Program-made: the position numbers and the translations under genes | Origin: Chengkuizengella axinellae | Lineage (GTDB): Bacteria; Bacillota; Bacilli; Paenibacillales; KCTC-33759 | Length of the DNA: 64,000 bases | Assembly: GCF_030730905.1 (NCBI RefSeq) | Contig: NZ_JAVAMP010000002.1 | Coordinates: 186,001-250,000 of the forward strand | Reading direction: 5' to 3' | Shown: in pieces, positions 1 to 8,929 of the stretch | Layout of the letters: each line of letters begins with the position of its first letter | Numbering within the stretch: the first letter of the stretch is position 1 | Notes under the pieces: generated by a model | What the model was told of the DNA's origin: nothing | The model's database searches: none | What the model saw: the letters and a program-made list of their open reading frames with translations, nothing else

Positions 1-2
1 CT

Positions 3-803
3 AATTTTGTAAACAGCAATGGTCTTCCCGCTGCAGAACATTATTCAAGTGCACATGATATTGCAATCATGTCAAAAGAGTTATTGAAACATGAGGAAAT
101 CACTCAATTCACAAGTAAGTATCAAGATTATTTGCGCAAGGATACAGATGATCCCTTTTGGTTAGTAAACACGAATAAGTTAGTTAGATTTTATCAAGGG
201 GCAGATGGTTTAAAAACAGGCTACACTAGTGAAGCAAAATACTGTTTGACCGCTACCGCCAAAAGAAACGATATGCGTGTTATCGCTGTTGTTTTAGGTG
301 AACCAACGACTAAATCAAGAAATTATGAAGTATCCAAGCTGTTTGATTATGCATTTTCACAATACACTAATTTTCCTATTTTCAAACCTGGTGAAATGAT
401 CGGATCCATTCCAATTGAAAAAGGAGACGTTAGAAATATTGATATCGTTGCAAAACAACAATACAGTGTATTGATGAAAAAAGGCGAATCCAAGGAAAAT
501 ATAAGGCATGAAATAGAATTAGAACCTGAATTAAAGGCTCCGGTAGACTTAGGACAAATAGTTGGGAAATTAACGATCTATCAGAATGAAAACAAAATTA
601 AAGAAATAGATCTTGATTCTCCTATGGAAGTAAGAGAAGCAAGTTACTGGGAAATCTTAAAACGAACCGTGGAAAAAGTTTTATTTGTTCAAAAGAAAGA
701 AGAACAACCAGAAAATCAACCTGATAATATGAACAACGAAAATAATCAAGAAGACAATAGCGAAAATAAAAACGAGAATATAGAAGAAAACAACAAAGAA
801 TAA
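3..803 (+). CDS. dacF: D-alanyl-D-alanine carboxypeptidase DacF (5' end outside window)
   Basis: C-terminal part of a penicillin-binding-protein-type DD-carboxypeptidase that trims the terminal D-Ala of peptidoglycan stem peptides. The frame is open from base 3, so the apparent ATG at 69 is internal: upstream residues read NGLPAAEHYSSAHDIA, which match the post-SxN region of the second DD-carboxypeptidase in this window (23389-24519). The third catalytic motif KTG (LKTGYTSEAK) is present; SxxK and SxN lie before the window. The C-terminus has a likely amphipathic membrane helix (SYWEILKRTVEKVLF) and then a tail of Asn, Glu and Asp. It lies just upstream of spoIIAA, as dacF does in B. subtilis, where it works in spore cortex synthesis. 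Confidence 0.9.
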   Translation, partial: NFVNSNGLPAAEHYSSAHDIAIMSKELLKHEEITQFTSKYQDYLRKDTDDPFWLVNTNKLVRFYQGADGLKTGYTSEAKYCLTATAKRNDMRVIAVVLGEPTTKSRNYEVSKLFDYAFSQYTNFPIFKPGEMIGSIPIEKGDVRNIDIVAKQQYSVLMKKGESKENIRHEIELEPELKAPVDLGQIVGKLTIYQNENKIKEIDLDSPMEVREASYWEILKRTVEKVLFVQKKEEQPENQPDNMNNENNQEDNSENKNENIEENNKE

Positions 804-869
804 TGGAAAAAAGTTCAAGCTCATAATATGTCAAAAAAACAAAGTTCTTTTCTAGTTTTGTCGTTCGGC

Positions 870-896
870 AGGATTTATGAAAAGAAATGTAGAAAT
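870..896 (+). promoter_or_regulatory. Candidate sigma-H promoter of the spoIIA operon
   Basis: AGGATTT (870-876), 12 bases, then GTAGAAAT (889-896) resembles the sigma-H consensus (AGGAwWW, 11-12 bases, rnnGAAT). It lies 35 bases before spoIIAA, and the B. subtilis spoIIA operon is known to be sigma-H driven. The motif match is visible; the assignment is inference. Confidence 0.5.
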
Positions 897-930
897 GCTT
901 CATCATCAGCTTATTAAGGAGTGAAGAACT

Positions 931-1284
931 ATGAGTCTGCAATTGCAGATATCTAATCAAGGTGAAGCATTAATCGTAAGGCTGCAAGGTGAGCTTGATC
1001 ATCATACATCAGAATTGCTTAAAACTAAGATGGAGAATGCCATTGAGCAGGAAGGAAGCAATCACATTGTTTTGGTTTTACAGGATCTCTCGTTTATGGA
1101 TAGCTCTGGGTTAGGAGTCATATTGGGCCGATATAAACAAATTACTAACAAAGGTGGAAAAATGGTCGTATGCAACGTAAGTCCTTCTATATACCGACTG
1201 TTTGAGATGTCTGGTTTGTTTAAAATATTAACGATCGAAGAAGATGTTGAACAGGCTCTTTCTAGTTTGGGGGTCGTATCATGA
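931..1284 (+). CDS. spoIIAA: Anti-sigma F factor antagonist SpoIIAA
   Basis: 117-residue STAS-domain protein of usual family length. It binds the anti-sigma factor SpoIIAB in the forespore and frees sigma F; SpoIIAB phosphorylation inactivates it and SpoIIE reactivates it. The phospho-acceptor motif [12 protein letters not shown] is intact (serines about 58-59). The start is supported by AAGGAGTGAAG just upstream. First gene of the spoIIAA-AB-sigF operon; its stop overlaps the spoIIAB start by four bases (ATGA), suggesting translational coupling. Confidence 0.97.
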   Translation: MSLQLQISNQGEALIVRLQGELDHHTSELLKTKMENAIEQEGSNHIVLVLQDLSFMDSSGLGVILGRYKQITNKGGKMVVCNVSPSIYRLFEMSGLFKILTIEEDVEQALSSLGVVS

Positions 1285-1727
1285 ATGTAAATAATTATAT
1301 GTCTCTACAGTTTATTAGTAAATCAGAAAATGAAGCTTTTGCAAGAATTACAGTTGCAGCGTTTGTATCACAGCTTGATCCAAAAATGAACGAATTAACG
1401 GATATAAAAACCGTTGTTTCTGAAGCTGTGACGAATTCAATCATTCATGGTTATGAAAATAAACCAGATGGAATGATCTCGATTTCTGCAAAAATCGAAG
1501 AAGATACAGTTTATATTACAGTTGAGGATGAAGGGTTGGGTATCAAAGATATTGAGGAGGCAAAACAACCGCTATATACATCAAAACCTGAATTGGAGAG
1601 ATCAGGAATGGGTTTTACCATTATGGAAAATTTTATGGATAAAGTCGAGGTTAAATCAATCTTAGGAAAAGGTACAAAGTTGACAATGATGAAGCGGATT
1701 GAATCAAAAAAAGCTTTATACAATTAG
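1281..1727 (+). CDS. spoIIAB: Anti-sigma F factor / serine kinase SpoIIAB
   Basis: 148-residue GHKL-type ATPase. It holds sigma F inactive and phosphorylates SpoIIAA. The N-box ([13 protein letters not shown]), the G1 box ([10 protein letters not shown]) and the G2-like [13 protein letters not shown] are visible in order. It overlaps spoIIAA by four bases and ends ten bases before the sigF start, so the three products are probably made in fixed ratio. Confidence 0.97.
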   Translation: MNVNNYMSLQFISKSENEAFARITVAAFVSQLDPKMNELTDIKTVVSEAVTNSIIHGYENKPDGMISISAKIEEDTVYITVEDEGLGIKDIEEAKQPLYTSKPELERSGMGFTIMENFMDKVEVKSILGKGTKLTMMKRIESKKALYN

Positions 1728-1737
1728 GGGTATGAAT

Positions 1738-2493
1738 ATGGATGTGGAATTGAATAACACGACACATAAATATCTGAAGGATGATGAAGTCAGAAGACTC
1801 ATTGCTTTAAGTCAAGCTGGTGATTCTGTAGCAAGGGACACATTGGTAAATAGCAATATACGTTTAGTGTGGTCTGTTGTACAGCGGTTTTTAAATCGAG
1901 GGTATGAACCAGATGATTTATTTCAAATTGGATGCATAGGGTTATTAAAATCAGTAGATAAATTTGATTTAACTTATGAAGTGAAATTTTCAACTTATGC
2001 AGTCCCGATGATTATAGGAGAGATACAACGTTTTCTCAGAGATGATGGTACTTTGAAGGTAAGTCGTTCTTTAAAGGAAATGGCTAATAAAGTAAGGAAA
2101 ATAAAAGATGAGTTAACCAAAAATTTAAATCGCATCCCTACAATATCTGAAATAGCAGAGGAACTAGACGTCACCCCAGAAGAAGTCGTTTTTGCCCAGG
2201 AAGCAAATAAACCGCCTTCATCCATTCATGAAACTGTCTTTGAAAATGATGGAGACCCAATTACACTAATGGATCAGATATCAGATGATTCCCAGGATAA
2301 ATGGTTTGAGAATATTGCATTAAATGAAGCTATACAGTCATTAAGTGAACGAGAACAGCTTATCGTCTATTTAAGGTATTACAAGGATCAAACACAATCA
2401 GAGGTTGCACTGCGGTTAGGAATTTCACAGGTACAAGTCTCTAGATTGGAAAAGAAAATATTACGAACGATTAAAGCTCAGATAGCATTATGA
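1738..2493 (+). CDS. sigF: RNA polymerase sigma factor F (SpoIIAC)
   Basis: Forespore-specific sigma factor, the first compartment-specific regulator of sporulation. Start chosen at 1738: it gives the N-terminus MDVEL, like B. subtilis SigF (MDVEV), and has AGGGG seven bases upstream; the longer frame from a TTG at 1699 would overlap spoIIAB. The 251 residues show region 2 (RLVWSVVQRFLNRGYEPDDLF, with FSTYAVPMIIGEIQRFLRDD), region 3, and region 4 with helix-turn-helix (SEVALRLGISQVQVSRLEKK). The stop codon lies inside the loop of the terminator hairpin. Confidence 0.97.
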   Translation: MDVELNNTTHKYLKDDEVRRLIALSQAGDSVARDTLVNSNIRLVWSVVQRFLNRGYEPDDLFQIGCIGLLKSVDKFDLTYEVKFSTYAVPMIIGEIQRFLRDDGTLKVSRSLKEMANKVRKIKDELTKNLNRIPTISEIAEELDVTPEEVVFAQEANKPPSSIHETVFENDGDPITLMDQISDDSQDKWFENIALNEAIQSLSEREQLIVYLRYYKDQTQSEVALRLGISQVQVSRLEKKILRTIKAQIAL

Positions 2494-2509
2494 CTATCTG
2501 AGCTTTTTT
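2475..2509 (+). terminator. Rho-independent terminator of the spoIIA operon
   Basis: Perfect 11-bp stem AGCTCAGATAG / CTATCTGAGCT with an 8-base loop, then TTTTT. The sigF stop codon (2491-2493) is in the loop, so the operon ends very tightly. Confidence 0.9.
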
Positions 2510-2521
2510 ACGTACATACTA
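2492..2521 (+). promoter_or_regulatory. Possible sigma-G promoter of spoVA
   Basis: CATACTA at 2515-2521 fits the forespore sigma-G -10 consensus CATnnTA exactly. The -35 partner at the right distance (about 2492-2497) is weak. spoVA is a sigma-G operon in B. subtilis. Weak inference from position plus the -10 match. Confidence 0.3.
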
Positions 2522-2574
2522 TAAAAGAGAAAAAAACAGATAATTAACTTCACTTTTTTTGGGGTAAGTTAGGG

Positions 2575-3225
2575 GTGGTGGTAATTAGCATCGATCAACA
2601 AATCATTTATTTACGGTTAAGAAAGTCAATCCGATTAGACAAAGGAAAACCAATTCATTTAGGACAAATTGCCCAAATTATCATCGATCCTAAATGGGAA
2701 AATACACTAAAACAGTTAATCATCGTACAGCCTAAGGATGAACGTCACTTAGTCATTGATTTGATGATGATTATAAGAAAAGTAACAGAAGTTCTCCCTG
2801 AGGTGACCATAGAATATTTTGGAGAACCACATGTTTTTGTAGAGTTTGAGGAGAATAAACCCTCTCCTAATTTTGTTCTTATCGCTTTAGTATGGTTGTT
2901 ATTGTTTGTTGGATCTGGTTTAGCCATTATGAACTTTCACGCAGATGTAAGCATGGAGGAGGTTCATCAAAAGATTTATACATTTGTAACAGGAAAAGAG
3001 AAGGAATCTCCCTTGTTGTTGCAAATTCCTTATTCCCTGGGTTTGGGGATCGGGATGATCCTTTTTTTTAATCGTCTTTTCAAGAAAAAATTCAGCGAGG
3101 AGCCTTCACCTCTTGAATTGGAGATGTATTTATATAAAGAGAATATGAATCAATTTTTAATCACAAAACAATTTCAAAAGAATGATAAGCGAAGTGGTTC
3201 AGATGATGATGGAACTATTCCGTGA
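2575..3225 (+). CDS. spoVAA: Stage V sporulation protein AA
   Basis: 216 residues (B. subtilis SpoVAA about 206). Member of the SpoVA group that loads dipicolinic acid into the forespore and releases it in germination. The N-terminal half is soluble; two membrane segments follow (VLIALVWLLLFVGSGLAIM and YSLGLGIGMILFFNRLF), with the family-typical NFHADVSM and EEPSPLELEM segments. The exact start is uncertain: two GTG codons (2575, 2578) lie directly on a G-rich ribosome site. It overlaps spoVAB by 44 bases. Confidence 0.92.
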   Translation: MVVISIDQQIIYLRLRKSIRLDKGKPIHLGQIAQIIIDPKWENTLKQLIIVQPKDERHLVIDLMMIIRKVTEVLPEVTIEYFGEPHVFVEFEENKPSPNFVLIALVWLLLFVGSGLAIMNFHADVSMEEVHQKIYTFVTGKEKESPLLLQIPYSLGLGIGMILFFNRLFKKKFSEEPSPLELEMYLYKENMNQFLITKQFQKNDKRSGSDDDGTIP

Positions 3226-3634
3226 TGGATTGGTCGTTTTTATTGGTGTGTCAGGTGGATTGGCCGTAGGAAGCGGTCTAGTTGCTTTTTTGACCGTTTT
3301 AGATGTTGTGCCAAGATTAACTCAGCTGACTAGATCCAATAAATTTCTTTACTTATATGAGTCAGCTGTTGTGATTGGGGCCGTATTTTGGACGTTTACA
3401 GATTTTTATAAATGGAATTTTCATCTTTTTTCGTTAAGCACAGTTATATTTGGACTGTTTGCAGGAATATTCATAGGAATGATTGCAGCAGGACTAACAG
3501 AGGTTTTGAACGTTCTGCCTATTTTAGCTCAACGAATGAATATGTCTAGGTATATCATCATTTTATTAATGGCTATGGTGATCGGGAAAATCATTGGTTC
3601 TCTTTTTCAATGGATTATATATCGAAATTTGTAA
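3182..3634 (+). CDS. spoVAB: Stage V sporulation protein AB
   Basis: Integral membrane protein of about 140-150 residues matching SpoVAB: GGLAVGSGLVAFLTVLDVVPRL near the N-terminus and LTEVLNVLPILAQR with a C-terminal hydrophobic segment. Part of the spore membrane complex for dipicolinate movement. The start may be one of several ATGs between 3182 and 3209. It overlaps spoVAA and lies 23 bases before spoVAF, consistent with one operon. Confidence 0.92.
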   Translation: MISEVVQMMMELFRDGLVVFIGVSGGLAVGSGLVAFLTVLDVVPRLTQLTRSNKFLYLYESAVVIGAVFWTFTDFYKWNFHLFSLSTVIFGLFAGIFIGMIAAGLTEVLNVLPILAQRMNMSRYIIILLMAMVIGKIIGSLFQWIIYRNL

Positions 3635-3657
3635 TGCATCACGAAAGGAAGTAAAGG

Positions 3658-5133
3658 ATGGCGAATGAAAACAATGAAAAGTTGCCGATTCCAAAAGATT
3701 TAGAAAGTGTCAAACAAGCACTGAATGAACACATTGGTTTAGACAGCAGCTTTGATGTTTTGCTTAGAGAAATGGAATTCGGGACTAAAAAAACAGGGTT
3801 ATTATATATTAATGGTTTTGCAAAGGACGAAGTCTTAACTGAAATTTTAAAGCGGCTCTCTTATTTAAACAGAGAAGAATTGGTTCCGAAAGTTTTAAGA
3901 AGTTTTTTGGAAAAATATATTCCGCATATTCAAGTTGAAGTAGAAGAAGATTTGAATAAAGCGGTAATCAGTGTTTTATCAGGAATGAGTGCTTTTTTTA
4001 TTGATGGAGAAACAAGCTGTATCATTATGGATGCCAAGGTTTTCCCGATTAGAAGCATTGATGAACCAACTTTAGAAAAGGTTGCTCGCGGTTCTAGAGA
4101 TGGCTTTGTGGAAACTATGCTTACAAATGTCACGTTAGTCAGACGAAGATTAAGAGATCCAAATTTGACATATGAGGTCATGAAGGTTGGAAAGCGAACG
4201 AAAACCGATGTGTGTATAGGTTATCTAGATGATATTGTAGATAAGAAATTAGTGGAATCTGTGAGAGATAAAATAAAGAAAATTAAAATTGATGGAATTC
4301 CTGTAGCGAATAAACAACTGGAAGAAGTTATTTTTGGAAAAGGGTGGAACCCATATCCTTTGGTTAGATATTCTGAAAGGCCAGATGTTGTAGCTGCGCA
4401 TCTTTTAGATGGACATGTCATTTTGTTTGTGGATACATCACCAAGTGCAATGATTTTGCCTGCAACTCTTTTCCATCATGTACAGCATGCTGAAGAGTAC
4501 ACAGATTCTCCATTTGTAGGTACATATTTAAGATGGGTTCGTTTCTTAGCTATTTTTGCTTCCATCTTTGTATTACCTGTTTGGTTTCTGTTTGTTATAG
4601 AGCCAAGTCTCAAACCAGATGCTCTAGAATTTTTAGGTCCCAAAAAAACCGGTGAGCTTCCTATTCTGATTCAATTTCTGTTAGCAGAGATTGGTGCTGA
4701 TCTCATGAGGATGGCTTCAATTCATACCCCAACAGCACTGGGGACCTCATTAGGATTAATCTCCGCTATTGTTTTAGGTGAATTTGCGGTTCAGACAGGT
4801 TTATTTGTTTATGAAGTGATTTTATATTTAGCGCTTGCCATGATGGGGATGTATGCTACTCCTAGCTATGAATTGCGGTTAGCTAACCGAATGGTTAGAT
4901 TGATCTTATTGATCATTGTAGCCTTTTTCAAAGTCCCAGGTCTTATCATTGGAACAACTTTGATTATATTAATTCTGGTATTTACAAGATCCTTTAATGC
5001 CCCATATCTGTGGCCGTTTATTCCTTTTGATGCAAAAGCATTTTTCACCATTGTATTACGTAAACCGATTACGCATGATAATACACGCCCAAGTATTACA
5101 AATCCACAAGATGAGTCTAAACAACCGACTTAA
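3658..5133 (+). CDS. spoVAF: Stage V sporulation protein AF (GerA-family spore membrane protein)
   Basis: 491-residue protein of the GerA/SpoVAF family, related to the A subunit of germinant receptors. A large N-terminal soluble region with GerA-type motifs (VRYSERPDVVAAHLLDGHV, PATLFHHVQHAEEY) precedes several membrane segments from about residue 295. The closeness of GerA-like LADLMRMASIHTPTALGTSLG (here AEIGADLMRMASIHTPTALG) is clear. Ribosome site GAAAGGAAG upstream. It follows spoVAB directly: spoVAC, spoVAD and spoVAE are absent here. Confidence 0.9.
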   Translation: MANENNEKLPIPKDLESVKQALNEHIGLDSSFDVLLREMEFGTKKTGLLYINGFAKDEVLTEILKRLSYLNREELVPKVLRSFLEKYIPHIQVEVEEDLNKAVISVLSGMSAFFIDGETSCIIMDAKVFPIRSIDEPTLEKVARGSRDGFVETMLTNVTLVRRRLRDPNLTYEVMKVGKRTKTDVCIGYLDDIVDKKLVESVRDKIKKIKIDGIPVANKQLEEVIFGKGWNPYPLVRYSERPDVVAAHLLDGHVILFVDTSPSAMILPATLFHHVQHAEEYTDSPFVGTYLRWVRFLAIFASIFVLPVWFLFVIEPSLKPDALEFLGPKKTGELPILIQFLLAEIGADLMRMASIHTPTALGTSLGLISAIVLGEFAVQTGLFVYEVILYLALAMMGMYATPSYELRLANRMVRLILLIIVAFFKVPGLIIGTTLIILILVFTRSFNAPYLWPFIPFDAKAFFTIVLRKPITHDNTRPSITNPQDESKQPT

Positions 5134-5480
5134 AGGGTAAAGGTTGATTGCATTTTAAATAGTGATGTAACGAAGGGGATGTAATAATCCCCTCTTCATT
5201 GTGTTACATGAAAAAGGATAGGTTATTCCATAATTTAAAAGATGTAACCATATCCTATTGAAATAAAGGAAAAAAAGTACTTTATTTAAATTGATTGTTT
5301 TTAAAATCACAAAAAATAAGGCTAAAAAAATTTCCTCTGCTTTTTACATTAAAACATTAATTTGGTGAAATTGTTTTAGGATGATTTGAAGATTACAGGA
5401 ATGCCTTATTGTTTTATACTCCTTGTTGTGATAATTTATTAATAATAAAATGAAATTTTCGGAAGAGGGGAAATAGAACA
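5134..5480 (+). other. Intergenic stretch with two strong hairpins before lysA
   Basis: Two long imperfect hairpins. At 5165-5209, ATGTAAC pairs with GTTACAT and encloses an inner GAAGGGGAT / ATCCCCTcTTC stem. At 5216-5256, AGGATAGGTTA pairs with TAACCaTATCCT with one bulge. Neither has a U-run directly after it, so neither looks like a normal terminator. The rest is AT-rich. No lysine riboswitch motif was recognised ahead of lysA. Confidence 0.55.
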
Positions 5481-6815
5481 ATGTATTTACATGGTACAAG
5501 TAGGAATAATGATAATGGACATCTAGAAATTGGTGGGTGTGATACAACCGAATTAGCAAAACAATTTGGAACACCCTTGTACGTTGTTGATGAAGAACTA
5601 GTTAGACAAAGATGTCGTGAATATATGGATTCCTTCCGTGAGTCTGGATTAACATTTCAAGTTGCCTATGCAAGTAAAGCATTTTGTGTTAAAGCAATCT
5701 GCCGCGTGATGGAGGAAGAAGGACTTTCTTTGGACGTAGTATCTGATGGTGAATTATTTACTGCATTAGAGGCAGGTTTCCCTCCTGAGAGAATTCATTT
5801 CCACGGAAATAATAAAACACCTTTTGAAATTGAAATGGCGTTAGATGCAAATATTGGTTGTTTCGTAGTGGATAACTTTGTGGAGCTGCATTTATTAAAT
5901 GAACTTGCTGGACAAAAAGGGAAGAAAGTAAAAGCTTTGTTCCGTGTTACTCCAGGTGTTGAAGCTCATACGCATGAGTTCATTTCCACTGGTCAAACAG
6001 ATTCCAAATTTGGTTTTGATATTGGAAATGGTTCGGCTATGAAAGTAATGGAGGAAGCATCACAACTAAATAATATCATTATATTAGGTGTGCATTCTCA
6101 TATTGGTTCGCAAATTTTTGAAGTTGAAGGATTTAAATTAGCTGTTGAAAGAGTTGCAGATTTTGCAGTAGAAGTTCGTAAGCAACTAAACATAGAGTAC
6201 GATGTGATTAATCTTGGTGGAGGGTTTGGTATTCGTTATTCTAATGAAGATACACCACTTCCAGTACCAGAATATGTAGAAGCGATCACTGATGCGATTA
6301 AAGATAACTTTACAAAAAATGAATACCCTATGCCGGAAATTTGGGTTGAACCAGGCAGAAGTATTGTAGGTGAAGCTGGTACAACGTTGTATACCGTTGG
6401 AACACAAAAAGATATTCCTGGGGTAAGAAAGTATGTAGCAGTAGATGGAGGGATGACAGACAACATTCGTCCTGCACTTTATAACTCTCCATATGAAGCA
6501 ATGTTGGCCAATCGTGCAAATGACCAAAATGAAGAAGTAGTCTCTATTGCTGGTAAAGCATGTGAAAGTGGAGATATGTTAATCTGGGATCTCGATCTTC
6601 CTATAGTAGAATCTGGTGATATACTTGCAGTTTCATGTACAGGAGCATATAATTATGCAATGGCAAGTAATTACAATCGTATTCGCAGACCAGCAGTAGT
6701 GTTTGTAAAAGATGGTGAAGCAAATTTGGTTGTAAAACGAGAAAGCCATGAGGACATTGTAGGTAATGATGTGATTCCTGAACGTTTACGCAAACAAGAA
6801 GCAATCAAATCATAA
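5481..6815 (+). CDS. lysA: Diaminopimelate decarboxylase
   Basis: 444 residues, normal length. PLP enzyme that decarboxylates meso-diaminopimelate to L-lysine, the last step of lysine synthesis. Visible are the PLP lysine in AYASKAF (K66), the glycine-rich NLGGGFGIRY phosphate loop, HSHIGSQI, and the catalytic CESGDML segment near the C-terminus. The start is supported by GAAGAGGGGAAATAG upstream. lysA beside the spoVA/spoIIA region is also the order in B. subtilis. Confidence 0.97.
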   Translation: MYLHGTSRNNDNGHLEIGGCDTTELAKQFGTPLYVVDEELVRQRCREYMDSFRESGLTFQVAYASKAFCVKAICRVMEEEGLSLDVVSDGELFTALEAGFPPERIHFHGNNKTPFEIEMALDANIGCFVVDNFVELHLLNELAGQKGKKVKALFRVTPGVEAHTHEFISTGQTDSKFGFDIGNGSAMKVMEEASQLNNIIILGVHSHIGSQIFEVEGFKLAVERVADFAVEVRKQLNIEYDVINLGGGFGIRYSNEDTPLPVPEYVEAITDAIKDNFTKNEYPMPEIWVEPGRSIVGEAGTTLYTVGTQKDIPGVRKYVAVDGGMTDNIRPALYNSPYEAMLANRANDQNEEVVSIAGKACESGDMLIWDLDLPIVESGDILAVSCTGAYNYAMASNYNRIRRPAVVFVKDGEANLVVKRESHEDIVGNDVIPERLRKQEAIKS

Positions 6816-6849
6816 AAATGATGAAATCATATAAATAGGAGTGATCGTA

Positions 6850-7281
6850 ATGGACAAACAGGCAAAGATCAAAATGGAAGACGGCGCAGAGATCCTAATT
6901 GATTTATTTGAAAAGGATGCACCGAATACAGTAGCAAATTTTGAAAAATTAGCAAATGAGGGTTTTTATAATGGGCTTATATTTCATCGTGTAATTCCTG
7001 GTTTTGTTGCGCAGGGAGGTTGTCCTAATGGAACAGGTACAGGCGGTCCAGGATACCAAATTGATTGTGAGATCAACCCAAACAAACATGAACGTGGTTC
7101 ATTGGCTATGGCACACGCTGGGCGTAATACAGGTGGGAGCCAGTTCTATATTTGTTATCAACCTCAACCGCATTTAGATGGTCAACATACTGTTTTTGGA
7201 AAAGTAACAAAGGGTATGGAGTTCGTAGATGCGATTAAACAAGGCGATAAAATGTCAGAAGTGACGGTTTCTGAAAAGTAA
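6850..7281 (+). CDS. ppiB: Peptidyl-prolyl cis-trans isomerase, cyclophilin type
   Basis: 143-residue single-domain cyclophilin that speeds proline isomerisation in folding proteins in the cytoplasm. Motifs: [31 protein letters not shown] and [11 protein letters not shown], containing the catalytic arginine and the substrate pocket. The start ATG at 6850 has AGGAGTGA five bases upstream; a GTG at 6841 lies inside that site. It follows lysA by 34 bases, as in B. subtilis. Confidence 0.95.
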   Translation: MDKQAKIKMEDGAEILIDLFEKDAPNTVANFEKLANEGFYNGLIFHRVIPGFVAQGGCPNGTGTGGPGYQIDCEINPNKHERGSLAMAHAGRNTGGSQFYICYQPQPHLDGQHTVFGKVTKGMEFVDAIKQGDKMSEVTVSEK

Positions 7282-7294
7282 AAAGACCAACAAT

Positions 7295-7336
7295 AAAAAG
7301 CTCGGCAAGAATTAATAATTTCTTGTTGGGCTTTTT
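7295..7336 (+). terminator. Terminator after ppiB
   Basis: AAAAAGCtCggCAAGAA paired with TTCTTGttGgGCTTTTT; hairpin with U-run ending the lysA-ppiB transcript. Confidence 0.85.
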
Positions 7337-7505
7337 ATCTTGATGATATTCGTATTAAATTCATCAACAACCAAAAAATAAGTATCTTTTTTCAAAGTTT
7401 ACTTTTTATTTACATTCGATAAAACGATGGATAATAAAATGATGAATTACAGTATTAATTTCAAATTATGTAATTTCATTTGTTGATTAACTCCTTTTTA
7501 CATCT

Positions 7506-7534
7506 AAAAAAACAGTGAAGGTTTCACTGTTTTT
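7506..7534. terminator. Bidirectional terminator
   Basis: AAAAACAGTGAA / TTTCACTGTTTTT, a compact hairpin with A-run and T-run on either side. It lies just past the 3' end of the minus-strand DUF975 gene and probably serves it. Confidence 0.8.
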
Positions 7535-7562
7535 AATGTTTGTTTTTTGAGGTTATTGATGT

Positions 7563-8201
7563 TTAATCTTCATTGCTGATATGAAGATAAAAAGTTGCTC
7601 GAGATGTATCCACATATGGAGATAGGAATATGAGGCCAATTCCAAGTGTAAATATACTTAAAATCATCCATCCTATGAAACTTAGCATTAGTAGAAAATA
7701 ATCTAATTTATGCCCTTTCATGATCCTATTACTTTCTTTAATTGCTTCAAGTATAGATAGATTAGGTTTATCTTTAAGGATGTAATAAGCTTGTGAATAT
7801 GCAATAGATTTAACAATTCCAGGAATGATGAACAATAAAGCCCATAACAATACTAGGATTCCTGTTAGTATAGAGAGGCCGACCATTTTCAATGAAAGTC
7901 TTAAGTCTGAGTAAACAATGAATATATCCTTGAATTTTATGGTTTGTTTTCTGCTTAACTCAAGGAAAAACCAAGATATTCCTACAGTTAATGGAATGAG
8001 CAATAACTGTAAAGGGATATTAAACATCTCTAACTCTACCCAGGATAACTCTCGCCCTATCCAACCACTTAATGAAATTTGTAAAAGATAGGGGATGAAG
8101 TAGAAAAATCCTCCGTATACTACTATTGATACTAGGATTGCAATCCCCCAATTTCCTGATAAAGCTTCCAAGGCATGCTTTTTTATTTCTTTAATTGTCA
8201 T
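7563..8201 (-). CDS. DUF975 family multi-pass membrane protein
   Basis: 212 residues with about five to six hydrophobic segments. The C-terminal DUF975 signature is visible: LLWALLFIIPGIVKSIAYSQ, then SILEAIKESNRIMKGHKLDYF, and a final membrane segment. Known only as an integral membrane protein family of unknown role. The ATG is preceded by GGAGAAGAAG. Minus-strand neighbours adaA and the MFS transporter are separately spaced, so co-transcription is uncertain. Confidence 0.8.
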   Translation of the reverse strand: MTIKEIKKHALEALSGNWGIAILVSIVVYGGFFYFIPYLLQISLSGWIGRELSWVELEMFNIPLQLLLIPLTVGISWFFLELSRKQTIKFKDIFIVYSDLRLSLKMVGLSILTGILVLLWALLFIIPGIVKSIAYSQAYYILKDKPNLSILEAIKESNRIMKGHKLDYFLLMLSFIGWMILSIFTLGIGLIFLSPYVDTSRATFYLHISNED

Positions 8202-8312
8202 TTGGTGCTTCTTCTCCTTTGTTTATAATGTAAATGATGGATATGAACTTTATCTTATCAGTACATTCACATCTAGAACAATGGTAAAAAGATACATTTA
8301 CAAACAATTCCT

Positions 8313-8867
8313 TCAAACATTGAAGGCTTGTTGTTTTCTAAATTGTGATGGTGTGCACCCTGTAGACTTTTTAAACACGGTTGAAAAATAAGCTGTACTA
8401 TTAAAACCATGGTCAAGAGCTATTTCAGTAACCGTTTGATCTGTATTCTCAAGCGCATTTTTTGCTTTCATTACACGGAATTCCTGTAAGTATTCAAGCG
8501 GGGTTTTTCCTGTCTGTTTTTTAAAAGTACGAACTAAATGAAAAGGATCTATAGCAATTGCTTTTGCTATTTGATTTAAATGAACTTCTTCCTGAAAGTG
8601 TTTCTTTATATATTTAATCGCTTTGTTTGAAATATCCTCTGAGGAATCGATCCATGATTCATCAGTTGGTCGGCACCTTTTACAGGGTCTAAATCCACTT
8701 TGTTCTGCTTGGATAGCAGTATCATATATATTTACATTTTTTTGCATCGGTATTTTAGACTTGCAAGATGGACGACAAAAAATATGTGTGCTTTTTACTG
8801 CATAGAAAAAAACACCGTCGAATGATTTATCGTTTGATACAATGGCATCCCAATATTGACTTTCCAC
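8313..8867 (-). CDS. adaA: AdaA-type methylphosphotriester-DNA methyltransferase / transcription activator
   Basis: 184 residues: an N-terminal Ada zinc domain with the four cysteines C31, C35 (FCRPSC) and C62, C65 (CKRC), then a C-terminal AraC-type pair of helix-turn-helix motifs (EVHLNQIAKAIAIDPFHLVR; VTEIALDHGFNSTAYFSTVF). In B. subtilis AdaA takes methyl groups from DNA phosphotriesters and then activates the ada genes. Start is GTG with GGAGGAAGG upstream. The usual partner adaB (O6-methylguanine methyltransferase) is not adjacent. Confidence 0.9.
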   Translation of the reverse strand: MESQYWDAIVSNDKSFDGVFFYAVKSTHIFCRPSCKSKIPMQKNVNIYDTAIQAEQSGFRPCKRCRPTDESWIDSSEDISNKAIKYIKKHFQEEVHLNQIAKAIAIDPFHLVRTFKKQTGKTPLEYLQEFRVMKAKNALENTDQTVTEIALDHGFNSTAYFSTVFKKSTGCTPSQFRKQQAFNV

Positions 8868-8929
8868 TATTGCCTTCCTCCTTTTTGCTTAGTATATCTC
8901 AATAAGGAATTTACTTGTAGTGACAAAAG

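Noticed and set aside
5261-5480. Lysine riboswitch ahead of lysA
   Set aside because: The conserved L-box sequences could not be found in the leader.
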